Assembly (NCBI GenBank): GCA_023411815.1
Contig: JAEYOJ010000162.1
Location: 1 to 12,835 of the forward strand
Direction: 5' to 3'
Length of the DNA stretch: 12,835 nucleotides
From: Pseudomonadota bacterium
GTDB lineage: Bacteria; Desulfobacterota; Desulfovibrionia; Desulfovibrionales; Desulfovibrionaceae
Below, piece by piece: positions 5,573 through 11,651 of this stretch. Each line of letters starts with the position of its first letter. The stretch's first letter is position 1. A program made the position numbers and the translations under genes. A model generated the notes under the pieces. That model was not told the DNA's origin and did not search any database. It was given only the letters and a program-made list of their open reading frames with translations.

Positions 5573-7626
5573 ATCACCACCTCGTCAAGGTCATCCATAG
5601 GAGCGGTAACAGTGGTAACACCGGTAACAGTTTTGAACCGACTTGCACTGTTACCACCTGTTTTTTCTACCGGTAACAGCTTTTCTTGAGTAATGACGGG
5701 CATTCCCAGTGAACTGTTACCACTGTTACCGGTGTTACTCCTGCTCTCTGGAAGGATGTACTTGCCGTACTCGGATTGGATCACTTCGCCCTGGTCGCGC
5801 ATCTTAACCAGGAGCCGGCGAATGCTCCCGGTCTTGTCACGAGCAATGCCCATTTCCATGGCGATATCTGCCGGTTTCATCGGCTCGCCAGTCTCGCGCA
5901 TAACCTCAATGATGCGCTGCCGCTCGGTTGTCCGCTTGTAGTCCTCGGCATCCCCGAGAACCTGCCAGGTCATGCTTTCCTTGTGGAGCTGAAGGGCAAG
6001 CTCGCGCTCGTCAATGTCGCGGCCAGTAACCTTCAGGATGGCATCGGCTTGGTTCCTGGCGCGATCCAGGAGCATGGTTGTATCAGCCGCACCGGTAAGG
6101 CCGGTTGTGCCGCTCACCATGTCGAATGAATCTTCGGCGTCTGCCTTGCGGGTATGGTGAATGACCACGATTGCCACACCGTGCTTGTCAGCCAGTTCCT
6201 TCACCCGGCCAGCGTCGGCGTAGTCGTCGAGGTAGGGGTTCCCCTTGGCCTTGCCCGAGCGCCGGGGCTGGAACCTGGCCCAGGTGTCTATGACAATGAT
6301 GCGCGTGTCTGAATGCTCAGAAAGGAACCTGTCGAGAAGGGAGATTCCGCCCTCGCCCATTCGTGGCCACGCGGTGAAGACATGGGCGCTGGTCGGAGCC
6401 GTAGAGCCTTGCAGGACCATAGCGCAGCGGCTTTGCATGCGTCGGGGCGTGTCCTCAAGGGCAAGATATAGGGCTGTGCCCTGGTCAACGTCGATTTGCC
6501 CGAGAGCCCTGCCACCGCTTGAAATGGCAACAATCAGGGAGAGAGCCAGCCAGGATTTGCCCAACTTGGGCTTACCGGCAATGAAGGTCAGTCCTTCAGG
6601 TATCAGGCCGTCCACGGCCCACTTCGGTTCCGGGAACTCGGTCTCCATAAGCTCGGACAGGGTGAAGCCCTGAGGAGGTATCGGGGCGTTCGCCTGGTCA
6701 CGCTTGCCGATGCTGTCCACAATGCGCAGCACGTCGGCGTCAGGCAGCGGAGGCTTGCACCGCTCCTGATTGGCGATCCTGGCCAGGGTCAATACCTCGT
6801 CACGCTCAAGCCCCTTGTGGAACCAGTGGCCTACCATGCGCGTGAGCGTGTCGTCGCGCTGTCCCTGCGGGATGTTGTCCCGCTGTCCCACGGCTTGTCC
6901 CAGGCTTGTCCCACGGTTTTCGGCCGTAAGCCCTTGTCCTGACTTGGTTTCCTCGTTTTGTCCCACTGTCCCATTCTCTATAGGTGGGACAGGTGGGACA
7001 GACTTTGGGACAGCGTAATTGGTCAAGTTGTCCCAGCCACCTTCCATGATCTCCAATTCATATTTGCGGCCGCTTGGATGGATGCTCGGGGCAATGACCA
7101 CATAGCCACCGTCGCCGCGCACATCCACTTCAGGCACCAGGCGCACGGTATTCGGCACCTTCGTGCCATTCTGCCGATAGAAGGCATGCCAGCCTTTGCC
7201 CGTGCGTTGATAAACGCCGGTCTTGGGCATGTGATCCTTTACCCACTGAATGCCTTGAGGGCCGTCAGCATCCACGGCGATAACGCCAGATATAGAGCCG
7301 GTGGCTAGGCCCAAATTCGGAGACTTGGGCCAGGTCTTGGTTTTGACGTGCTTGGGGTCACGGCCTTCCAGGAAAGCCCACCATCCAGCTGGTGGAAGGG
7401 CGGGGTCCATCTCAAAAAGGATGACCTTGGGCTCGCTGTCCTTGCTCCAGTAGTGGACCCGCGAACCAGGCAGCGTCTCGAACCAAGCCCGAATTTCGGC
7501 TTCTGAAGGGCGGCGATTCTGAAACTCTGCCCAGGGGATTAGGGGAAACTTGTTGCGCTCAACCAGCGGGATGACGGACATCCCACGGTGCAGGTAGTCG
7601 AGGGCAGCGGAAAGGTTTTGATTCAA
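5569..7626 (-). CDS. Bifunctional primase-polymerase / RepA-type helicase replication protein
   Basis: A 685-residue multidomain replication protein. The N-terminal prim-pol domain (about 1-205) has the catalytic 'VDADG' (118-122), 'TGKGWHAFYR' (142-151) and 'GDGGYVVIAPSIHPSGRKYE' (171-190). A PriCT-like helical domain follows (about 265-310, 'NQERCKPPLPDADVLRIVDSI'). The RepA/AAA_25 motor domain (about 320-560) has Walker A 'GKPKLGKS' (351-358), Walker B 'IIVIDTW' (443-449) and 'VVIHHTRK' (487-494). A winged-helix region lies at about 565-625, followed by a low-complexity tail. The start is TTG, chosen for the near-perfect AAGGAGGT site 6 bases upstream; the family normally starts at this point. 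Both the linker (about 205-260) and the tail (about 628-675) are encoded by short inverted and direct DNA repeats, probably iterons. Residues about 55-97 look like an insertion in the prim-pol domain. Satellites and small plasmids use such proteins for autonomous replication. Confidence 0.9.
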   Translation of the reverse strand: MNQNLSAALDYLHRGMSVIPLVERNKFPLIPWAEFQNRRPSEAEIRAWFETLPGSRVHYWSKDSEPKVILFEMDPALPPAGWWAFLEGRDPKHVKTKTWPKSPNLGLATGSISGVIAVDADGPQGIQWVKDHMPKTGVYQRTGKGWHAFYRQNGTKVPNTVRLVPEVDVRGDGGYVVIAPSIHPSGRKYELEIMEGGWDNLTNYAVPKSVPPVPPIENGTVGQNEETKSGQGLTAENRGTSLGQAVGQRDNIPQGQRDDTLTRMVGHWFHKGLERDEVLTLARIANQERCKPPLPDADVLRIVDSIGKRDQANAPIPPQGFTLSELMETEFPEPKWAVDGLIPEGLTFIAGKPKLGKSWLALSLIVAISSGGRALGQIDVDQGTALYLALEDTPRRMQSRCAMVLQGSTAPTSAHVFTAWPRMGEGGISLLDRFLSEHSDTRIIVIDTWARFQPRRSGKAKGNPYLDDYADAGRVKELADKHGVAIVVIHHTRKADAEDSFDMVSGTTGLTGAADTTMLLDRARNQADAILKVTGRDIDERELALQLHKESMTWQVLGDAEDYKRTTERQRIIEVMRETGEPMKPADIAMEMGIARDKTGSIRRLLVKMRDQGEVIQSEYGKYILPESRSNTGNSGNSSLGMPVITQEKLLPVEKTGGNSASRFKTVTGVTTVTAPMDDLDEVVI
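5605..5739. repeat. GGTAACAG iteron array, candidate replication origin
   Basis: Eight copies of GGTAACA(G) or its complement lie in 135 bases inside the 3' end of rep. Three are in direct orientation at exact 9-base steps (5605, 5614, 5623). Single copies lie at 5648 (inverted) and 5672 (direct). Three inverted copies, also 9 bases apart, lie at 5714, 5723 and 5732, the last degenerate. The two triplets face each other across a T-richer stretch. Because the two orientations encode different peptides (N-S-G/N-T-G versus T-V-T-G-V-T), the conservation appears to act on DNA. The layout resembles satellite origins, where iterons flank a melting region beside rep. Confidence 0.7.
6860..7035. repeat. 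TGTCCCA repeat array inside rep
   Basis: About eleven copies of TGTCCC(A) or its complement. TGTCCC occurs at 6860, 6876, 6884, 6896, 6907, 6959 and 6967; the complementary TGGGACA/GTGGGACA at 6984, 6993 and 7006; and TGTCCCA again at 7029. There is a degenerate copy at 6935. Two adjacent direct copies (6959-6973) and two inverted copies (6984-7000) flank an AT-rich 10-base spacer, TTCTCTATAG. The array encodes the hydrophilic linker between the prim-pol and helicase parts of Rep, where protein constraint is weak. It may be a second cis-acting replication site or a site for copy control. Confidence 0.6.
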
Positions 7627-7868
7627 GCCACACCTCCTTGACGGAAGCGGGCCAGAGAGCTAGAAAAGCTCTGGACGCCAACGATTTTCTCTAGGCCCCG
7701 CAGCTTCCACCCTGCTGGGCCTTCTTTTTTCTGCCTGGATACCCTCTTGGATATCCCCACAGATGTATTCTGATGCAATTCCTGATGTCTGATGCAAGCG
7801 CAACCTGCTGAAATTCTTGGCAGGCGTAGGGTTGCGCGTGCCCTCTCACGCCGATAACAGGGGTTCAA
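7623..7868 (-). CDS. Doubtful short open frame ahead of rep
   Basis: An open frame of up to 81 codons ends in TGA overlapping the TTG start of rep (TTGA), an arrangement often seen in coupled genes. Its only possible starts are non-ATG: TTG at 7868 inside the tRNA fragment, TTG at 7778 and GTG at 7760. None has a convincing ribosome site. The product is basic, matches nothing I recognise, and is interrupted at DNA level by a strong plus-strand terminator hairpin. It could encode a small leader or excision protein, but more likely the overlap is coincidental. Confidence 0.2.
   Translation of the reverse strand: MNPCYRRERARATLRLPRISAGCACIRHQELHQNTSVGISKRVSRQKKEGPAGWKLRGLEKIVGVQSFSSSLARFRQGGVA
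7693..7730 (+). terminator. Intrinsic terminator on the plus strand, facing away from rep
   Basis: AGGCCC-c-GCAG, an 8-base loop, CTGC-t-GGGCCT, then TCTTTTTT form a 10-bp stem with one mismatch followed by a proper T-tract. It reads left to right, opposite to every gene of the element. It would stop plus-strand transcripts made antisense to rep before they reach the att site and the host, or it may end a small counter-transcript. Confidence 0.7.
7769..7797. repeat. Direct repeats TCTGATGCAA near att
   Basis: TCTGATGCAA occurs twice (7769-7778 and 7788-7797), 19 bases apart start to start, with a third CTGATG core between them (7782-7787). Short direct repeats close to an att core are typical arm-type sites for tyrosine integrases or binding sites for excisionase/AlpA-like regulators. 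Function is inferred from position. Confidence 0.45.
7798..7837. repeat. Nested inverted repeat abutting the att core
   Basis: GCGCAACC (7798-7805) pairs perfectly with GGTTGCGC (7830-7837), and an inner CCTGC/GCAGG pair (7804-7808, 7820-7824) offers an alternative stem. It ends four bases before the tRNA-derived core, which suggests a recombination-protein binding site or a cruciform. No T-run makes it a terminator in either direction. Confidence 0.4.
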
Positions 7869-7886
7869 ACCCCCTTGGGGACGCCA
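7842..7886 (+). other. Attachment site: 3' half of a tRNA-Glu(CUC) gene
   Basis: The sequence from the anticodon loop onward matches bacterial tRNA-Glu. It has loop CTCTCAC with anticodon CTC (7845-7847), the 3' anticodon stem GCCGA (7850-7854), T-arm AGGGG-TTCAAAC-CCCCT (7859-7875), acceptor strand TGGGGAC (7876-7882), discriminator G and encoded CCA (7884-7886). Upstream bases cannot complete the anticodon stem, and no D-arm or 5' acceptor GTCCCCA exists. It is therefore a truncated copy, not a working tRNA. This is what remains at the distal end when an element inserts in a tRNA 3' end. The intact gene should lie at the other end, left of this window, on the same strand. Confidence 0.85.
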
Positions 7887-7894
7887 GATAAATC

Positions 7895-7920
7895 AAGGTG
7901 TTTGACCCAAAAGACACCTT
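7895..7920 (+). repeat. Small hairpin after the tRNA fragment
   Basis: AAGGTGT (7895-7901) pairs with ACACCTT (7914-7920). It lies directly downstream of the tRNA 3' end and ahead of the stronger terminator, so it was probably part of the original tRNA trailer. Confidence 0.35.
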
Positions 7921-7951
7921 AGCCATACTTCCAGGGTCAAATCCTGGGGTC

Positions 7952-7990
7952 AAAACGCTCCAAGCTCTCAGCCTGGAGCGTTTTCATTTT
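7952..7990 (+). terminator. Intrinsic terminator of the interrupted tRNA-Glu gene
   Basis: AAAACGCTCC (7952-7961) pairs perfectly with GGAGCGTTTT (7975-7984), followed by CATTTT. The stem can extend through flanking CCTGGGGTC/GACCCAGG. Located 66 bases after the CCA end on the same strand, it is best read as the host tRNA's own terminator, stranded from its gene by the insertion. Confidence 0.8.
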
Positions 7991-8068
7991 GACCCAGGAC
8001 ATTCCCGCCCGTTGGCAAATCGCTCCACGCCATGCCCGTGGGCATGCCGTGCAAAGCAGCCCAGCCGC

Positions 8069-8431
8069 TCACTCCGAGATCGCCGTTTTCTTGTTTAAGC
8101 CCGCCATTCTTGCCGCACACGCTGGACACCGCTCCCGCAGCAACACCAGCGACGCCTGCCGGTCCACGCGGTATTCGCGCTGTTCTGAAGGGAGGTAGCT
8201 AAAGTCCGGCTGCTCCAGCGGCGACTCATGCTTGAACCCGCGTCGGAGCATCTCCTCGGCAAGCTCGTCATGTCGCGCCTTGTAGCCAAGCGGCTCCATG
8301 GCGTTTCCGGCGATACGCCCGGTAATGCCGTGCCGCTTGCACCAGCAGTGAAGAAACTTGTGCAGTTCGCCGTGCTCACCGAGCAAGTGCTGATCGCACA
8401 TCAGTTTTGGATCAAGCATCCACATGCGCAA
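8069..8431 (-). CDS. Pyrimidine-dimer DNA glycosylase, T4 endonuclease V (DenV)-like
   Basis: The 120-residue product aligns by eye with T4 endonuclease V, which removes UV-induced pyrimidine dimers. 'DQHLLGEHGEL' (13-23) matches T4 'DQHLMAEYREL', including the catalytic glutamate (E22 here). 'LAEEMLRRGFKHESP' matches 'IAECLKRGFNIKDT', and 'YRVDRQASLVLLRERC' matches the later helix. The start chosen is TTG at 8431, giving MRMWMLDP. It has AGGAG 11 bases upstream, and related bacterial proteins begin this way; an in-frame ATG at 8425 would be 17 bases from that site. T4's N-terminal threonine nucleophile has no counterpart: residue 2 is Arg, though any free N-terminal amine could act. The C-terminus carries a CPAC pair. 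The gene lies outside the att boundary, so it appears chromosomal, though the family is common on phages. Confidence 0.8.
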   Translation of the reverse strand: MRMWMLDPKLMCDQHLLGEHGELHKFLHCWCKRHGITGRIAGNAMEPLGYKARHDELAEEMLRRGFKHESPLEQPDFSYLPSEQREYRVDRQASLVLLRERCPACAARMAGLNKKTAISE

Positions 8432-8602
8432 GGCGACTACAACTCCTTTCTCGCACTTGCCCTCTACCCGGCCCAGCTTCAGGGCTCAGCAACACCGTCA
8501 ACGACATTCCCGGCCTGGTAAAATTGAGGCTGGCTCGGCATGGCAGGGCCCCCTCCCGCCCTGCAGGTACGTGAGAGCGATCCAGTATGGACTTGCTCCA
8601 AT

Positions 8603-8616
8603 CCGGGCAAGCCCGG
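8603..8616. repeat. GC-rich palindrome downstream of the small gene
   Basis: CCGGGC-AA-GCCCGG lies about 100 bases past the stop of the 64-residue gene on the minus strand. There is no T-tract. It could assist transcript ending, but the evidence is weak. The rest of 8432-8713 holds nothing else I can support apart from a 10-base palindrome at 8645-8654. Confidence 0.3.
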
Positions 8617-8713
8617 CGTATTCCGTTGGATAGGCCGGGATTTCGTCGGCCGACCCCTCAATTCGGAGCATCCGCCGCATAGAAGGTCCGCCCCTCAGAT
8701 CATTACGCCGTTT

Positions 8714-8908
8714 TCACTGCTTAGGCCCTTGCTCAAGGTGGTAGAGCAGCTTGTCATCGGCCGAGGCGCTCTCGTATTCGGCCCACTTGAAGTCGGTCTG
8801 GCGAAGGAGCCACTGGATGACTTCCGCGTGACTTTTCGGAGTGCCGGGATAATCAACGACCTCAGAAAACACGTGTCCGAAGATAGATATTTCAACGGCA
8901 ATTTTCAT
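8714..8908 (-). CDS. 64-residue protein of unknown function
   Basis: The product begins MKIAVEISIFGHVFSEVVDYPG and ends DDKLLYHLEQGPKQ. It is acidic and well mixed in composition, unlike the arginine/serine-rich shadow frames around it. An AGAGGGA ribosome site lies just before the ATG at 8908. The frame opens further upstream to 8971, but that extension is arginine/tryptophan-rich and lacks a ribosome site. I do not recognise a family. It looks like a small soluble alpha/beta protein and stands alone, without clear operon partners. Confidence 0.55.
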   Translation of the reverse strand: MKIAVEISIFGHVFSEVVDYPGTPKSHAEVIQWLLRQTDFKWAEYESASADDKLLYHLEQGPKQ

Positions 8909-9524
8909 ACTGTCCCTCTTCTTTCTCCATGGCATAGCTCGACTGCGCCACCACTTGTGCATGGAAGGCACAAACTTCGGCTTAAATTCGTATGGAGCAA
9001 TATCGCCATATCATTGGCTTAACAGTTTTCCTGCCGTGATTTAAAGTTTTGTGTGCCCGCTCTCTAGGTCTTTTGCCTTATCCACTGCAATATTATGCAA
9101 TGACAGGATGGTCTACCGTTTTATCGCTATTCCCGACGAAAGCCCTCCAGTCAACTGCGGCTCGAACGCCATTGCCTTCGCCATTGTGGCGGCAACTGCC
9201 TTTTCTCATTCAATAAATCTAACAGTATTTATCGGAACAACGCAGGCTGTCGTCCCTGATTCGGCTCTCGGCCTGCGGCGCAAGGCGACCGCGCACGCCC
9301 CCCTGGCCGCAGACAAGAACGATTGCCTTTCGCGGCCGATGGACAAAGCTGTGCAGGATCGTATTTCGCAAATATCTGCGGTGGCCGATGGACTCGTGTT
9401 GGCTAGGGCTACGGATCCGCGAGTCGGGAGGACGGCGCGAGGCAGGACGGCCCGCCCTCTCGCCATGCATGGGCTGCATGGGCTTGGCGCCGTGGCAGCC
9501 TGAGTTGGACAGATCGGCGCGGGA
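8909..9524. other. Gene-poor stretch
   Basis: About 600 bases with overlapping open frames on both strands (for example 9051-9503 plus and 9206-9571 minus). Their products are low-complexity, arginine/alanine/serine-rich and lack ribosome sites. Around 9000-9130 the DNA is AT-richer than the neighbourhood. A tandem duplication of GCATGGGCT occurs near 9468-9485, and a GCGAGG/CCTCGC hairpin lies near 9437-9461, downstream of larB. I see no convincing gene, RNA or mobile element. Confidence 0.5.
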
Positions 9525-10274
9525 CTACGCCGGAAATAGGTTGTTGATCTTGCAGGCTGCGCAGGCCGCACCGAATCCGTTGTCGATGTTCACCACGGTC
9601 ACCCCACTGGCGCAGGAGGTGAGCATGCCCAGCAGGGCGGAAATTCCCCCGAAGGCCGCGCCGTAGCCCACCGAGGTGGGCACCGCGATGATCGGCTGCG
9701 ACACGAGCCCGCCAATGGCGCTGGCCAGAGCCCCTTCCATGCCGGCCACGACAATGAGGACCCGCGCCTTGCGGATCTCGTCGAGCCGGCCAAGGAGCCG
9801 ATGAATGCCGGCCACGCCCACGTCGGAGATGATCCAGGCCCGGCTGCCTAGCATCTCGCAGGTCACGCGAGCCTCCTCGGCCACGGCGAGGTCGGAGGTG
9901 CCGGCGGTGATGATGCCGATCTCCCCTTGCCGATAGGCGACCTCGCCCTTCACGTAGGTCAGGGTCCGGCCCAGGGGATTGTACCTGGCCTGCTGACAGG
10001 ACATTTGGACATGACGGGCCATTTCTTCCGGAACACGGGTCGCCAGGACATTGCCGTGGCCCATCATGCGCTGGAATATCTCGCTCACCTGCTCAGGGGT
10101 CTTGCCCGCGGCATAGATCACCTCGGGAAATCCGTTCCTGAGGGGGCGGTGCAGGTCGATCTTCGTGTGGCCCATCTCCAGGAAGGGCAGGTCGCGTAGC
10201 CGCTCCAGCCCCTGCTCCACATCCAGGCTGCCGGCCTTGATGCCGTTCAGCAGTTCTCTCAGCATATCATGCAT
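9525..10274 (-). CDS. larB: Nickel-pincer cofactor biosynthesis protein LarB
   Basis: A 249-residue protein, typical for LarB. LarB carboxylates nicotinic acid adenine dinucleotide and splits off AMP to give pyridinium-3,5-biscarboxylic acid mononucleotide, the first step towards the nickel-pincer nucleotide cofactor. The N-terminal helical region (1-115) includes 'KIDLHRPLRNGFPEVIYAAGKTPEQV' (about 38-63). The C-terminal PurE-like domain has 'GTSDLAVAEEA' (125-135), 'VAGMEGALASAIGGL' (177-191) and 'AVPTSVGYG' (197-205). 'LTSCASGVTVVNIDNGFGAA' (218-237) carries Cys221, the position of the catalytic cysteine in Lactobacillus LarB. The gene starts 54 bases after larC ends, so the two form an operon. 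I see no promoter in that gap and no clear terminator downstream. Confidence 0.95.
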   Translation of the reverse strand: MHDMLRELLNGIKAGSLDVEQGLERLRDLPFLEMGHTKIDLHRPLRNGFPEVIYAAGKTPEQVSEIFQRMMGHGNVLATRVPEEMARHVQMSCQQARYNPLGRTLTYVKGEVAYRQGEIGIITAGTSDLAVAEEARVTCEMLGSRAWIISDVGVAGIHRLLGRLDEIRKARVLIVVAGMEGALASAIGGLVSQPIIAVPTSVGYGAAFGGISALLGMLTSCASGVTVVNIDNGFGAACAACKINNLFPA

Positions 10275-10328
10275 TTGCGTGTCTCTCGATTCCGTCTTGT
10301 ATTGTTCACGCGGCTGCGTCGCCAGGCG

Positions 10329-11651
10329 CTACTTCCGGCTCTTCCCTATCTGATAATAGACCTCCGCCAGGGGGATGCCATGGCGCCGCGAGATTTCCCG
10401 GCAATCCTCCAACTCCGGCTTGGAACGGATGATCTTCCCGTCCAGCAGGGCGTTCTTCATGGTCACGCTCCCCAGCTGTGTGTCCAGCCGCTCGAAGGCC
10501 GTGGCGAGCACGGTCTTCTCCAGCGGAAAACTCTTGATGCCCAGCGTGGTCGTGTGGCGGAACAGAAGCCGCTTGAACTTCTCCTCGTCCCCCATGGAGC
10601 AGAGCACCGAAACGCAGGTGGCCGGCCGGTTCTTCTTCATGATGATGGGCGTGAAGTGCACGTCCATGGCCCCGCTCTCCATGAGCAGGTCCATGACCAC
10701 GCCGAGCATCTCCGGGGTCATGTCGTCGATGTTGCACTGCAGAAGGCGGGCGGGAGCCATGGTGCCGCCGGCCGAGGCGGTGGCGGGGGGCTCCGCCGGC
10801 CGGGCCAGGTGGACCCGCAGGACGTTGGGGATGTCCGTGTCGCGGTGGCCGATGCCGTAGGCGGTCTTGTCCATCGCCAGCTTGGGCGACTCGGTGTACC
10901 GGCTTACCAAGGCGGCCAGGATGGCCGCGCCCGTGGGCGTGGTGGCTTCCTGCCCTACAGTTCCTCGCGTGGTGGGAACGCCTTTGAGTATCTCCACCGT
11001 GGCCGGCGCGGGCACGGGCATGAGGCCGTGGGCGCAGCGCACGAAACCGCCCCCCAGTTCCACAGGCGAGGCCCATACCGCATCGACGCCCAGGCGATGA
11101 AAGCAGATCGCCGCGCCCACGATATCGACGATGGAGTCGGTCGCGCCGACCTCATGGAAATGGACCTCGTGGATGTCCTTGCCATGGACATGGGCCTCGG
11201 CCTCGGCGACCTTGAGGAAGATAGCCAGGCTGGTGGCCCGTACGTCTTCACCCAGGGAACTCGCGGCGATAATGGCTTCGATGTCCTTGAGGTTGCGGTG
11301 CGCGTGATGGTGCGCATGCGGTTCCTGATGGGCTTGCGACGCGTGATCGTGACCCGCGTGATCACGATGGGAATGGTCATGATACGCGTGCCCGTGCGTA
11401 TGACCGTGCTCATGCGGCGCGTCATCATGGCCGTGGGAGTGGTCCGTGCCGTTCTTCAAGACCACGTCCACGCGGGTGCCGACGATTCCCTTGCGGGAGT
11501 CCCTGCGAACCTGCAACTCGAACTCGTGATCCAGGCCCAGTTTGGAAAGCTCAGCCCGCAGGTAGTCCGGCTCCACGCCGAGGTCGATCATGGCGGCCAG
11601 GTTCATGTCGCCGCTGATTCCGGCGAAGCAGTCGTAAAAGAGTATGGTCAT
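10329..11651 (-). CDS. larC: Nickel insertion protein LarC of the nickel-pincer cofactor pathway
   Basis: A 440-residue protein. LarC is the CTP-dependent cyclometallase that inserts nickel into the pincer nucleotide made by LarB and LarE. It opens with the diagnostic 'DCFAGISGDMNLAAMIDLG' (7-25) and has 'HFHEVGATDSIVDIVGA' (164-180) and a C-terminal domain ending 'HGIPLAEVYYQIGKSRK'. Between residues 71 and 118 (DNA about 11298-11441) an insertion contains 20 histidines plus many aspartates, resembling the nickel-storage stretches of HypB or SlyD. In Lactobacillus plantarum larC is split and needs programmed frameshifting; here one uninterrupted frame encodes the whole protein. The start is the ATG at 11651, with AAAGGAC upstream. 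It is the first gene of a larC-larB unit; larE and larA are not in view. Confidence 0.95.
   Translation of the reverse strand: MTILFYDCFAGISGDMNLAAMIDLGVEPDYLRAELSKLGLDHEFELQVRRDSRKGIVGTRVDVVLKNGTDHSHGHDDAPHEHGHTHGHAYHDHSHRDHAGHDHASQAHQEPHAHHHAHRNLKDIEAIIAASSLGEDVRATSLAIFLKVAEAEAHVHGKDIHEVHFHEVGATDSIVDIVGAAICFHRLGVDAVWASPVELGGGFVRCAHGLMPVPAPATVEILKGVPTTRGTVGQEATTPTGAAILAALVSRYTESPKLAMDKTAYGIGHRDTDIPNVLRVHLARPAEPPATASAGGTMAPARLLQCNIDDMTPEMLGVVMDLLMESGAMDVHFTPIIMKKNRPATCVSVLCSMGDEEKFKRLLFRHTTTLGIKSFPLEKTVLATAFERLDTQLGSVTMKNALLDGKIIRSKPELEDCREISRRHGIPLAEVYYQIGKSRK

Noticed and set aside
7811..7886. Complete tRNA-Glu gene
   Set aside because: The 5' half is absent: no GTCCCCA acceptor strand, no D-arm, and the anticodon stem cannot close. 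Only the 3' half is present.
8031..8046. CATGCCC-GT-GGGCATG as terminator of the DenV-like gene
   Set aside because: The stem is short with a tiny loop and no T-run on the minus strand, so it cannot be called a terminator with confidence.
8540..9022. 160-codon plus-strand frame over the 64-residue gene
   Set aside because: The minus-strand gene has a ribosome site and normal amino-acid composition, while this frame is arginine/proline-rich without a motif.
9051..9503. 150-codon plus-strand frame in the gene-poor stretch
   Set aside because: No ribosome site, no recognisable motif, and overlapping frames on the other strand are just as open. It looks like GC-rich non-coding DNA.
11299..11450. 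Possible tandem repeat or CRISPR-like array from repeated gcgtgatc/atgcgcatg words
   Set aside because: The words come from histidine and aspartate codons in the LarC His-rich segment. Spacing is irregular and there is no repeat-spacer structure.
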